Assembly: GCF_015207525.1 (NCBI RefSeq)
Contig: NZ_JADEWR010000018.1
Coordinates: forward strand, 98,735-162,734
Direction: 5' to 3'
From: Nodosilinea sp. LEGE 06152
GTDB lineage: Bacteria > Cyanobacteriota > Cyanobacteriia > Phormidesmidales > Phormidesmidaceae
Length of the DNA stretch: 64,000 nucleotides
A program made the position numbers and the translations under genes. Shown here piece after piece: positions 43,901-52,630 of the stretch. The notes under the pieces are model-generated. The model did no database searches and was not told the DNA's origin. It was given only the letters and a program-made list of their open reading frames with translations. The number at the start of each line of letters is the position of its first letter. The first letter of the stretch is position 1.

Positions 43901-44738
43901 TCAGCCCTAAATCAAAATCGAGGTCGATAGGTTCGGCCGGGAGCTCGTCGGATAGCCCAAGGTCGAGGTCAAAGCCGTTGGGGTCGGCTGAGGTTTCTTC
44001 AGGCAGCCCTAAGTCAAGGTCGAAGCCGCTGTCGGTGGTAAGGTCAGCGACGAGGTCGTCGCTGAGATCAAGGTTGAGGTCGTCGGCGAACGCTGATCCA
44101 GAACCAGCATCGCTGAGGTCAAGGTCGAAGCTGTCGGCAACCCCTGGCCCAGAGCCAGCATCGCTGAGGTCGAGGCCAAAGTCGCTGTCGGTAAACTCTA
44201 AGTCTGTAGGTGCCTCAAGGCCTAGCTCGCTGTTGGTCAGGCCTAGATCTAGATCTAGGTCTAGATCGGCCCCATTGAGATCGTTGCCCAGGGCCGCGTC
44301 TAGATCCCCAAGGTCGGTAGTGTCTAGGGCCGTGCTGTCGAGGTCAAAACCCAGGTCTAGGTCGTCGCTTGCAAGGGTGTCACCTGCGATCGCGTCCTCC
44401 GGGGCGGCATCGAAATCTAGCTCAAAGTCGCTGGTCACCGTTTGCAGCACCAAATCCTCGCTCCAGGCGCTGGCGCTGGCCCCAAGCTGTTTGCCGCTCA
44501 CGGTGAGACGGTGAATAGCGGCTAGCTCCAGCCCCGTGATGCCTTTTTTGACAAAGGCGACTAAATCAACCTGATTAGGAATTTGAGCACCCTCGAGGTT
44601 GACCTGGAGCGTACTTTCCTGCTGCACCACACGGGCGGTAATGCCCTGGGTTTCTAGATGGCGATTCATCAGGGCCGCGATCGCGTCTGGGTCACCCTGG
44701 CGGGCCAATTGCAGAACATTGGGAGGCGTAGTAGACAT
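40968..44738 (-). CDS. Giant acidic disordered protein with one C-terminal membrane segment
   Basis: A 1256-residue protein. Residues 1-100 form a compact domain found in many cyanobacterial proteins (LARQGDPDAIAALMNRHLE, then PNQVDLVAFVKKGITGLEL, then SASAWSEDL). Residues about 110-1120 are very rich in Asp, Glu, Leu and Ala with many imperfect short repeats (DLDLDFGTE, DAIAFADLG, EDLGTED, GTDFDAD) and no basic stretches, so probably disordered and strongly negative. A membrane segment (GLVGALVLAALAGFMLLG) at about 1150-1170 is followed by a helical tail of about 85 residues (EEDVFRQAVNAAQTAANQA). Function unknown. The 762-codon opposite-strand frame is a shadow. Confidence 0.85.
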   Translation of the reverse strand: MSTTPPNVLQLARQGDPDAIAALMNRHLETQGITARVVQQESTLQVNLEGAQIPNQVDLVAFVKKGITGLELAAIHRLTVSGKQLGASASAWSEDLVLQTVTSDFELDFDAAPEDAIAGDTLASDDLDLGFDLDSTALDTTDLGDLDAALGNDLNGADLDLDLDLGLTNSELGLEAPTDLEFTDSDFGLDLSDAGSGPGVADSFDLDLSDAGSGSAFADDLNLDLSDDLVADLTTDSGFDLDLGLPEETSADPNGFDLDLGLSDELPAEPIDLDFDLGLTEAGTQPPTDADMAFDLGLTDGPAAGDAPADLAFDMDFNAEPATSASDLDFDLDLDDSATDASADLDLGWTEEPAAASPAEALDLDFGTTEAPATDLSTAELDAELDFDLDLTETPADTSVTDDLELDTADFDLEFTPEAAGSGSGLGAFDLDLTETPPDASTTDDLVLDTADFDLEFAPEAAGSEVSLESSDDLDLDFGTESEASLGASDDLDLDFGTEFDPAGDLGLAATDADFGESFGTEALGTESFGIEDLGVEDLGTEDLGTETFGTEEFGAIAEVDDLEADGSAFDLNSPPAPLTAPEIEADLDDLWGDTDISAIVPEPTAADLYAVDDLAAFDTDLTSNLNSSEESLDEWGDLGAVPEDLGTDTGDADAIAFADLGLEADAGDADAIAFADLGFEADAPLSETADNPDDLPPDLIIAEPSAFEDLGAADDLDLAGGLDLSDDWSTASPELSLSEADTDLSDPADLTLTDVDLAADSSAEALDPSTTNNFDDFDLAAGGNLPSDLLSEDALATDWGAAAPELSADLGTDFDADLGTDFDADWADPAVEPGTDTSAQPWQESTGDFDPDLALDTSGNANDLGTEFDPGLVFDSSAEAVDADPNPFATGAFLPAEDDPYAFTAPGFEAEAGNLDAFAPDATPGFEPEFALEADADLPFSTMELDQTAAGNFVPDPALDDSPSELDAYDDTFFVDQPEAYAAEAEPDAVGMGFGGDAADDLAFESVEFEGNDFGGSGFETPGFSVGAFSDEPDFEAPAFEEEGFGNEGLGNEGFGEEGFGADVFSDSHEDSNGFIQDRNGAALIDDEPDATDDFIQEFGSDPSTHVALTPDQFNDDGSVRRSGSSGLPLRLIGLVGALVLAALAGFMLLGRLRGPEGDPAVTQPAPNPDSLPTDPAAVAEEDVFRQAVNAAQTAANQAQTASTPAQWQEVADAWALAISLMQRVPDSDPNYATAQQKAVDYQPNLNYAQQNAAQ

Positions 44739-44884
44739 AGAGGTCTATTGAATTCGATGAATTCAGCGCACTGGGCCGGAGAATTCCCTATAGTATGCCC
44801 GTGGTGGCTGATATTGGCACAATCAACCTTTATCGATGTGTAAACCTAGCGCAATGTCACCCTGAATGTTACAGGCCCTAAATG

Positions 44885-47674
44885 TTATGGAGTCTGTTGA
44901 TTAAGCTGCTGCAAAATACTCTCTAACTGCCGTTGGGCCTCGCCATAGCGCTGCCAATCGCCCTGCTGAAGCGCCTGCTGGCCAGTCTGATACGACTCAA
45001 GGGCGGCCTGAACAAGTTCGGCTGTGGTGCCAGGAGAAGTACCGGGAGGGGCCGCTGCCTCTGGCGTTGCGGGGGCGGGGGCGGGTGTGCTCGCTTCTCC
45101 AAAGATAGCATCCAGGCTTTGGTCAAGGGTTTCTCGCATCACCACGCGATCGTTGTAGGCGACAATCACCCGCCGCAGCTCGGGCAGTTCGCCCTGGTCG
45201 GCCCTTAGGTAAATGGGCTGCACGTACAGCAGCGACTGCTCTACCGGAATCACCAGCAGCGTGCCGCGAATCACCCCTGAACCCTGCTGGCTCCAGAGGG
45301 TGAGCTGCTCAGAAATCTCGGGCGTTTGGCTAATGCGGGCCTCGACCTGGGTGGGGCCAAACACCAGCTCCTGCTTAGGAAATTCGTAGAGCAGCAGGCG
45401 ACCGTAGTTGTCGCCATCAGAGCCACCCGCCATCCAGGCGATCATGTTGTCGCGGTTGGCGGGGGTAAAGGGCAGAATCTGCAAAAATTCTTCCCGCTCT
45501 AGCCGGGGCAGTTTCATGATGATGTAGTAAGGCTCCATAGCCTCCACTTCGCCATCTTCCTCATGCTCAGGAAAGCGCCACAGGTCTTCGCGGTTGTAGA
45601 AGACTTCGGGGTTTTCCATGTGATAGGCCCGATACATTTGGGCCTGCACGGTAAAAATATCCTGGGGGTAGCGCAGGTGCTCGCGGTAGCTGGCGGGCAG
45701 ATCGTCGATCGGTTTAAACAAGTCGGGGAAGATGCGGCTGTAGGTAGTCAGCAGCGGATCGTCAGGGTCGCGGGCGTAGAGTTCTATGGTGCCGTCGTAG
45801 GCATCGATAAAAACTTTGACGGCATCGCGAATGTAGTTGACGCCGTTGCGCATCAGGGGGTTGTTGTTCTCCACGAGCGAGACCATGTCGGTGCGACGGT
45901 TGAGCGGCTCGGAGTAGGGGTAGCGATCGCTACTGGTGTAGCCGTCAAGTATCCACTTAATGCGCCCGTCGATTAGGGCCGGGTAGGGGTCGCCATCAAA
46001 GGTCAGAAAGGGAGCCACCTGGCGCACCCGATCGGTGATTAGCCGGTGGTAGTGAATGCGGGTTTCGGGGCTGAAGTAGTTAGAAATTAAAACGCGAAAA
46101 TTGCCTAGGTCGTAGGCATAGACCAGTCGCCGCAGCCAGGAGTTGAGCGGCACGCCCCCGCTGCCGGTGTAGCGGTAGGCGGCATTGGTGTCGCCCTGGG
46201 GGTAGTCAAACTCGTCGGTGTTGGCTCCGGTAAAAATATAGTTGCGGGTGCTTTCGCCGTAGTAAATGCGGGGTTGTTCGAGGGGCAGATCGACGGTGCT
46301 GTCGGGGGGCACGTTGCGAATGAAAAACTCTGGCAGCCCGTTGGGGGTAATCTGGTTCACCGGGCTCATCACCGCCCCAAATCCGTGGGTAAATTTGAGC
46401 TGGCGGTTGATCCAGTTTTGGGCTTCGGGAGGCAACTGCTCCACTGGCAGCTCACGGGCTGAGAGGCTCACCTGGCGGTAGTCGCCGTTGAGAGTGTAGC
46501 GATCGATATCGACATCTTCAAAGTTGTAGTAGAGGCGAATCTCCTGCAGCTGCTTATAGGTGCTGAGCAGGGGAGCATAGTCCCACAGGCGAATGTTGTC
46601 TACTGTGGGGCTGTTGGTCTCGACCACAGCGCGGCTGAGGTTGTTCTGGGCCGGAAAGGGTTCTGTGGTAACGCTATCGAGGCCGTAGGCCTGCCGGGTA
46701 AAGGCAATGTTGTGCTCAATATAGGGGCGCTCAATGGTGAGCTCGTTGGGCTCGACCACAAAGTTTTGCTGAAACCAGGGGTAAAGGCCATTCACCAGCA
46801 CCAGCACGCCCAGGTAAATCACAATGCCAAAAATCGGCAGCGAAAAGCCACTGCGGGCCAGCGCCACCACAAACAGCCCCGCCACCGCTAGGGTGACAAA
46901 CCCCATCAGCCAGTAGGCCTGTAGCCGAGCGTGCACGTCGGTGTAGCCCGCCCCAAAGATGACGCCGCTGTCGGAGTACAGCAGCAAGTAGCGATCGAGC
47001 CAGAAGCCCGCTGCTAGCACCACGGCGATCGCCGCCAGCAGCAGGCACAGGTGGGCCTTGGCCTCACCCGTCAAAAAGTACTTCCAACCGCGCTCGGGGC
47101 GCACCTCACCCTTGAGGGTGTAGACCGTAACGGCAATTAGCAGTGCCCAGATCAGCAGCCCCAGCAGGTTGTCCTGTAGCCCCTGCCACAGGGGCAGCTT
47201 AAACACGTAAAAGCCAATATCGCGCTGAAAGATGGGGTCAACGGTGCCGAAGTCGGTGGGGTTGAGAAACTGCAGCACAGTTTGCCAAGCCGCTGCCGAT
47301 CGCAGGGCTACCCCCAGGGCCAGCACAAAGATCAGCCCAGTCATACCCAGGTGCAGCAGGCGCGCGAACTGGTCTCGTTGAGCCGGATCGCTGTAGCGGC
47401 TCAAAAATCGGTAGGTGCGATCGCGGGTTAGCCGCAGCGCAATCTGGTAGCTGGCCCACAGCCCGCCGCCGTAGAGAACAAAACTCCCCAGCCCCAGCGC
47501 CAGTTGCCACCTCAGACGCAGCCAAAACACCGACCTGTAGCCCACCGACTCAAACCACCACGACTCGGTGAGCAAATGCACCAGGCCGCCAGAGAACACC
47601 AGCAGCAGCGTAAGGGCCACCAACCAGGGCAGCAGTCGACGGGCACGGAGAGATTTGGTGGGGGAATAGGTCAC
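44885..47674 (-). CDS. UPF0182 family large membrane protein
   Basis: A protein of about 929 residues with seven or so membrane helices in the first third (LLPWLVALTLLLVFSGGLVHLLTESWWF; QLALGLGSFVLYGGGLWASYQI; LLHLGMTGLIFVLALGVAL) and a large extracytoplasmic domain (about 300-880), including NFEDVDIDRYTLNGDYRQV, TNAAYRYTGSGGVPLNSW and DAVKVFIDAYDG. This layout is UPF0182, present in cyanobacteria and actinobacteria, function unknown. The start is uncertain: GTG at 47674 is used, but the frame is open to a TTG at 47722 in probably non-coding sequence. Confidence 0.88.
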   Translation of the reverse strand: MTYSPTKSLRARRLLPWLVALTLLLVFSGGLVHLLTESWWFESVGYRSVFWLRLRWQLALGLGSFVLYGGGLWASYQIALRLTRDRTYRFLSRYSDPAQRDQFARLLHLGMTGLIFVLALGVALRSAAAWQTVLQFLNPTDFGTVDPIFQRDIGFYVFKLPLWQGLQDNLLGLLIWALLIAVTVYTLKGEVRPERGWKYFLTGEAKAHLCLLLAAIAVVLAAGFWLDRYLLLYSDSGVIFGAGYTDVHARLQAYWLMGFVTLAVAGLFVVALARSGFSLPIFGIVIYLGVLVLVNGLYPWFQQNFVVEPNELTIERPYIEHNIAFTRQAYGLDSVTTEPFPAQNNLSRAVVETNSPTVDNIRLWDYAPLLSTYKQLQEIRLYYNFEDVDIDRYTLNGDYRQVSLSARELPVEQLPPEAQNWINRQLKFTHGFGAVMSPVNQITPNGLPEFFIRNVPPDSTVDLPLEQPRIYYGESTRNYIFTGANTDEFDYPQGDTNAAYRYTGSGGVPLNSWLRRLVYAYDLGNFRVLISNYFSPETRIHYHRLITDRVRQVAPFLTFDGDPYPALIDGRIKWILDGYTSSDRYPYSEPLNRRTDMVSLVENNNPLMRNGVNYIRDAVKVFIDAYDGTIELYARDPDDPLLTTYSRIFPDLFKPIDDLPASYREHLRYPQDIFTVQAQMYRAYHMENPEVFYNREDLWRFPEHEEDGEVEAMEPYYIIMKLPRLEREEFLQILPFTPANRDNMIAWMAGGSDGDNYGRLLLYEFPKQELVFGPTQVEARISQTPEISEQLTLWSQQGSGVIRGTLLVIPVEQSLLYVQPIYLRADQGELPELRRVIVAYNDRVVMRETLDQSLDAIFGEASTPAPAPATPEAAAPPGTSPGTTAELVQAALESYQTGQQALQQGDWQRYGEAQRQLESILQQLNQQTP

Positions 47675-47946
47675 AGGTATAGCAGGTAGGGGCAGATTGA
47701 ACCTCAGGCTAAGGCCTGACAATGTCTAGCGGTAGCGACTGAGGTGCCGTTGCTCCTACAAGTCTAGCGATCTCCTCCTTCAGGCTAGTCGCCCGTTCCC
47801 CTAGGCTTAACCTTTTTTTAGGCCTGCGATCGCGCCAAAAGACTCAGTTGCCCCCCAATTTAAGCGGTAGCTTAGCGATTGTGTCGTCAGTAGCCCACGC
47901 CCCCAGTTGACCAGGTGAGTGGTCGCACAGAGACATTCTCTAGGGA

Positions 47947-50900
47947 TTGTCAACTTTTAATACGCTCTTGCGAAATCGCCAAGATCCTGCGGAAGTTACC
48001 TGGGAAACCTACAAGCAGCAATCCTTTGGTAGCTCCCCTATGAGTGAATACACTGGTATGACCCCTACGGTAATCATTGGCCTGGGGGGAACCGGCAAAG
48101 AGATTTTGATTAAAATTCGCCGAATGATCGTGGAGCAGTATGGCTCCCTCGACGCGCTGCCCATCGTTTCGTTCTTGCACATTGATACTGAGCAGAACGC
48201 CCGCGTCTCCGAAGCTCAGACAGTGCTAAAGCAGGATATCTCCCTGCGACCTATCGAGCAAATCTGGGCTAAGGTCGAAGATGCCAAAGCCATTCTCAAC
48301 AAGCTGTCGGCCTACCACTACCTGGATGAATGGTTCCCCAGCGAACTCAAGGGTACCGACTCAATTTTGTCGGGGGCGGGCCAGATTCGCGCACTGGGAC
48401 GGTTTGCCTTTAGCCTCAACTATCCCCTAATTAAGGACTACTTCACCAAGGCCAAGGGGCGCATTGTCGGCCACGAAAAGTTCATGCTCGATCGCTGGAA
48501 GGTGCAGCTCGACAAAGGCATCAATATTTTTGTGGTGTGTTCGCTCTCGGGCGGCACTGGCTCCGGCATGATGATGGATTTGGCCTACAACCTGCGCGAC
48601 TGGGTGCCGGTGTCAGAGTTACCGCAGACCAGCGCCTTTTTGGTGCTGCCGGGGGCATTTTCGGGCCTGGGCGATCGCGTCATTGCCAACGCCTACGCCG
48701 CCCTGATGGAGCTGAACCACTACAGCCGCGGCGATACCCGCTTTGACGCCCAGTACAGCGACAGCCAGAGCGATCGCATCACCGCCCAGAGCGGGTTAGA
48801 TGTGCCCTTCAACTTCACCTACCTGGTGGGCAACAGCAACGACAAAGTCACCTTTCCCACCCTGGGCGACGTGCTGGAAATGGTGGCCCAGAACGTGTTT
48901 CTCGACTTCACCTCCGGCTTTAGCCAGTACAAAAAGCTGGTGCGCGACAACGTGCGCAAGCACTGGGCCAGCCCCGACGCCCTGGGCTACCCGCAGAACT
49001 TCATGAGCTTTGGCCTCTCCAGCATTCAGTTTCCGGTCGAGCGAGTGCTGAATGCTTGCTCCGCGCGCCTAGCCGCCAACCTGGTGGACTGGTGGAGCAA
49101 CCCCACCCCCGCCCCCGCCGCCATGTCTGACCTGATTCGCACCGAGATTTTGCCCGGCCTGTTCTTGGCCGAATCCGAGCACGACCACCAGGTGATCGAC
49201 AGCATTAGCATGGGCGACAACAAGAAGCCCTACGCCAAGGAAGTCGCCGACTGGGTGGCGGGGGTGCGCAAGCGCCGCAACGACCTCAACATCCCCTTCG
49301 AAAACCTGCAGCGGTTTATCTCCAACGAGCAGGAAAAATACGCTCCCCATTTCCACGACACCGGCACCGACCCCAAGCGCTGGAGCGACTACTTCCAAAA
49401 AATGTGGGATAACCTGAGCTGGCTGATCCCCGAGAAGCGCAAGGAACTGCGGGCCGTAGTCTACCAGATGGTAGAGGACCGCTTCCGGGGACCAAAATTC
49501 ACCCGGCAGTTTCTGGAAGTGCTGATCGAGGTATTTGCCGACTTTCGCAGCAAATTTGACCAGGATCGGCAGAAATACTGGCTGCCCCGCGAGCGATCGG
49601 CCCAAAACGCCCTGCAAACCCTGCTGAAGCAGATTGACGATCACGCCAAGCAGATGATGATGCTCAACCGCAAGAAGGTGATCGAAGACGACTTTCAGGC
49701 CATCATGCAAGCGCTGGAGCAGGTCTACGTCTCTAAGGTGGAAGTCAAAGCCCGCACCCTGGGGGTGATGCTGCTCGACGGTCTGCGCGAAGAAATTGAT
49801 CAGCTCCTGGTCGATCTGACCGCCTTTGAAACTGTACTGAGCACCGTCCAAACCGAGCTGAAAGACAAGGAGCGCGTCTACACCCGCGAAACCGGCGGCC
49901 TGACGGTGAACGGCATTTTGCTCTACGACGAAAAAGAAATTGATGCTGCCTACCGCAATACCGTCGCCGACCAGCAAGAAACCCTCTGCCAAACCCTCTC
50001 CCAGCAGGTGCTCGACGAACTGCGTCTGCGCCTGTTTGATGTCTATCAGTTTGATGTGCTGAAAACCAAAGACCTCTACGAGCGGCTGCTGGGCCAGGCG
50101 ATGGATGTGTTTCGTCGCCGTAGCCAGCTCGATATTTCCACCGCTCGCAAATTTCTGGAGCAGTACCCCACCGTCGAGATGCAGGAAGCCCAAATTAAAA
50201 CTACTTTCGAGAAATCGGAGGCCTTTTTGCGCCTCAGCCAGGAGCAAAAGAAGCTGGGCTGGGACGACAAGCTGGAGAAGTACCAAAAACTCGTCGGCAT
50301 CCAGGGCGGCAGCAAACCTACCGACCCGGCGGTGTCTAGCCTGCTGCCGATGATTCGCAAAACCAGCACTGTCACCGACAAAGAAATTCGCCCCCTCAAC
50401 GACCCCTACCACATCTACTTTGTGCAGGAGAAGGGGGCCTTTCCGCTGCGGCTGATTGAAGGCATGGAGCGCATGCGATCGCTCTACCGCGCCGTTAGCC
50501 AGGCCGACCACAACCCCCTGCACACCCACCAGGACTACCGCCAGTTTGGCGATGTGATGCCCGAAACCAGCAATGAGCGCCAGGCCCGCTATAACCTGAT
50601 GCTGGCCAACGCTCTGGGGCTAGTGCGCCGCGAAGACAACCGGGTGACGGGCTTTGCCGAGGTTAAGTTTACCTACCGCAACAAGCTCACCGGCTTCGAC
50701 CAAACCGAGGTGATGGGAGCCACCTGGCAAGAGGCCGAGGACTTTTTGCTCACCGACCAGAACCGTCGCCTAGCAGAAACCCTGGACGGAGCGATTCGCG
50801 CGATCGGTGAGCAGGCTGCCACCAAACCCGAAAAGCAGGCTCTCTACGACCAGATGATGACCTATCTGCAACAGCAGGAGCAAACGCTGCCGGGCGGCTC

Positions 50901-51426
50901 CGACAGCGCTGATTACCAGCGCATCCAGGCGGCAATTTCTGACTTTGTCACCACCCACCGTCTCTTCATCCCCGGCGAGAATCCACTCCCCACCGCCGCA
51001 ACTCCTGTCACTCCATCTCCCGTAATAAACGACCCGTCCACCCTCCCACCCATCTACCCATCCACCCCTATCCCCCCGCCCCCTGCCCTCGATTCTGAAA
51101 ACTTGGGCAAGTACGCCAAGCTAGTCGAGACCTGCTACCGACGCGGTACGCCTTCGCCCACCGAAGTGGAGCTGCTGGAGAAATTTCGGGTGAAGTATGG
51201 GGTTTCGATGGAGCAGGCCAGTGCGATCGCCGCTCAATACCAGCCCCAGGACACCATCGAGCAAGCCGCCGCTGAGTACGCCCTCATGTTCCGCGCCTTC
51301 CTCGACAACGATGGCGACATTGACTTAGAAGAACAGGCCCAACTGCTCGAACTTCAAGAAGAACTGGGCCTGACCAATGAGCAGGTGGCGATTATTGAGG
51401 AGAACGTGCGATCGGAGTTGACCTAA
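47947..51426 (+). CDS. Tubulin-like (Tubulin_2) GTPase-fold protein
   Basis: A 1159-residue protein. The N-terminal half has the tubulin/FtsZ fold of the Tubulin_2 family: VIIGLGGTGKEILIKIRR (about 42-59) and the tubulin signature loop SLSGGTGSGMMMD (about 199-211). Helical and coiled-coil regions follow (about 480-830). After a Pro/Ser/Thr linker (about 1016-1050) come two similar helical units, TEVELLEKFRVKYGVSMEQAS and EQAQLLELQEELGLTNEQVA, the second preceded by an EF-hand-like DNDGDIDLEE. The TTG start is uncertain; ATG at 48040 would start at MSEYTGMTP. The role is unknown; a cytoskeletal or scaffold role is inference. It is followed by a nuclease-like and a receptor-like gene. Confidence 0.85.
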   Translation: MSTFNTLLRNRQDPAEVTWETYKQQSFGSSPMSEYTGMTPTVIIGLGGTGKEILIKIRRMIVEQYGSLDALPIVSFLHIDTEQNARVSEAQTVLKQDISLRPIEQIWAKVEDAKAILNKLSAYHYLDEWFPSELKGTDSILSGAGQIRALGRFAFSLNYPLIKDYFTKAKGRIVGHEKFMLDRWKVQLDKGINIFVVCSLSGGTGSGMMMDLAYNLRDWVPVSELPQTSAFLVLPGAFSGLGDRVIANAYAALMELNHYSRGDTRFDAQYSDSQSDRITAQSGLDVPFNFTYLVGNSNDKVTFPTLGDVLEMVAQNVFLDFTSGFSQYKKLVRDNVRKHWASPDALGYPQNFMSFGLSSIQFPVERVLNACSARLAANLVDWWSNPTPAPAAMSDLIRTEILPGLFLAESEHDHQVIDSISMGDNKKPYAKEVADWVAGVRKRRNDLNIPFENLQRFISNEQEKYAPHFHDTGTDPKRWSDYFQKMWDNLSWLIPEKRKELRAVVYQMVEDRFRGPKFTRQFLEVLIEVFADFRSKFDQDRQKYWLPRERSAQNALQTLLKQIDDHAKQMMMLNRKKVIEDDFQAIMQALEQVYVSKVEVKARTLGVMLLDGLREEIDQLLVDLTAFETVLSTVQTELKDKERVYTRETGGLTVNGILLYDEKEIDAAYRNTVADQQETLCQTLSQQVLDELRLRLFDVYQFDVLKTKDLYERLLGQAMDVFRRRSQLDISTARKFLEQYPTVEMQEAQIKTTFEKSEAFLRLSQEQKKLGWDDKLEKYQKLVGIQGGSKPTDPAVSSLLPMIRKTSTVTDKEIRPLNDPYHIYFVQEKGAFPLRLIEGMERMRSLYRAVSQADHNPLHTHQDYRQFGDVMPETSNERQARYNLMLANALGLVRREDNRVTGFAEVKFTYRNKLTGFDQTEVMGATWQEAEDFLLTDQNRRLAETLDGAIRAIGEQAATKPEKQALYDQMMTYLQQQEQTLPGGSDSADYQRIQAAISDFVTTHRLFIPGENPLPTAATPVTPSPVINDPSTLPPIYPSTPIPPPPALDSENLGKYAKLVETCYRRGTPSPTEVELLEKFRVKYGVSMEQASAIAAQYQPQDTIEQAAAEYALMFRAFLDNDGDIDLEEQAQLLELQEELGLTNEQVAIIEENVRSELT
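50998..51090 (+). repeat. CCACCC-rich tract inside the tubulin-like gene
   Basis: Tandem-like CCACCC/CCATCCACCC units coding for a Pro/Ser/Thr linker. Similar tracts occur in priA (about 11755-11800) and upstream of 52631. Confidence 0.5.
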
Positions 51427-51497
51427 ATGGGGAGAGTAAGAAATTAACGAGTTAGACAGCTAACTCCTAAAAAATGCCTACATAAATATAGGAGCGC

Positions 51498-52472
51498 TTG
51501 CTAGACATCGTGACTATCCCAAATCGCACCATCGACTTCGTCTATGTGCTTACCAATAAATCAATGCCCGGTCTCGTAAAGATTGGGTTTTCTTCCTGGT
51601 TGCCCGAGGATCGAGCTAAATCTCTTTACACCACAGGTGTTCCCGAACCTTTTGAGGTGGCTTACTATACCACTACCTCATGGCCTAAAGCAGTAGAAAG
51701 TAAAGTTCACCAGCTTCTTAACGACTATCGAGTCAATCCAGGAAGAGAGTTTTTTCGTGTCACAGTTGCACAGGCAATCAATACTGTCCGTTATGCACTT
51801 GTTGATGCAGCAAGTATTAATAGCTGGAAAGATTCAGGGTTTTACTCCTTGGTGTCTGAAGATCGAGTTTCACTAACACTAAAGTCTGGCCAGATATTCG
51901 CTCTCCTTAGCTATAGCGATCTCATAGAGATGATGAGAGAAAGCCCTGGAATTATTGATCTTTGGCAAGCTCATTCAGATGGGGATGTTCTTGAAATCTA
52001 TGCTACTGATTCACCTGGTTATGTTTCAGGAATAAGTGATCATGATCCTGAAAGCGAAGAGGATCCTGTACCCTATCTTGATCGAAATAAAACCGTTGTC
52101 AATGGCCTAATTAATGGTCGTGAGCGCTTGATGCCTGGTGACAGACTTGTGTGGTTACCTGCACCTGAAGATGCTAAAGAAGAGGCAAGTGTAGTTTTCG
52201 CAACTCAGAGCCATTGCCAGATTGTGAGTAGAACATGGAGTCCTGTCTTTGGGCCAGACGGATTACCTCTCTTACTTAATGACTTTTTATATGGAAATGT
52301 ATGGCCTGAAGCTCATCGCTCATTAAATGACGCTCTCAAATCATTTTCTACCCCGCGCAATTGGGCACCACGACAAGAACGAGATTCTTCCTGGGCACAA
52401 ATTGGTTCAAATCCACCGCCTGCTGATTATTGGTTACCTCAGCTTAAGCGAAGAAAACGAAAGAAAAAGTAA
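51498..52472 (+). CDS. GIY-YIG (T5orf172/MUG113-like) domain protein
   Basis: A 324-residue protein. Residues about 13-105 are a GIY-YIG fold: VYV at 15-17 and KIG at 28-30 (the GIY and YIG positions), R39 in PEDRAKSL and E67 in AVESKVHQLL (the catalytic Arg and metal Glu). The C-terminal 200 residues are unassigned, with acidic stretches and a basic end (KRRKRKKK). Codon use is clearly AT-richer than in both neighbours, suggesting an inserted or transferred gene. The start is TTG with GGAG just upstream; GTG at 51510 is an alternative. Nuclease activity is inferred from residues only. Confidence 0.75.
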   Translation: MLDIVTIPNRTIDFVYVLTNKSMPGLVKIGFSSWLPEDRAKSLYTTGVPEPFEVAYYTTTSWPKAVESKVHQLLNDYRVNPGREFFRVTVAQAINTVRYALVDAASINSWKDSGFYSLVSEDRVSLTLKSGQIFALLSYSDLIEMMRESPGIIDLWQAHSDGDVLEIYATDSPGYVSGISDHDPESEEDPVPYLDRNKTVVNGLINGRERLMPGDRLVWLPAPEDAKEEASVVFATQSHCQIVSRTWSPVFGPDGLPLLLNDFLYGNVWPEAHRSLNDALKSFSTPRNWAPRQERDSSWAQIGSNPPPADYWLPQLKRRKRKKK

Positions 52473-52630
52473 GTTGGTTAGAAGATTGAGTAACGCGCTA
52501 TCAGAAGCCAACAAAACCCTCTCTGGTGTTGAGTTCTACCCCGTTTCATAGAATCTACCCGACTGCTTCAATTCAAAACCCAAAACTCCTCCCACTCTCC
52601 ATCCACCCCCTTATCCATTCACCCACCGCC

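Noticed and set aside
42226..44514. 762-codon Ser/Lys-rich frame on the plus strand
   Set aside because: Exact antisense shadow of the acidic repeat protein; its Ser/Lys/Arg repeats are the complement of the Asp/Leu codons.
49069..50529. 486-codon minus-strand frame
   Set aside because: Antisense to the tubulin-like gene, low-complexity composition, no ribosome site or domain.
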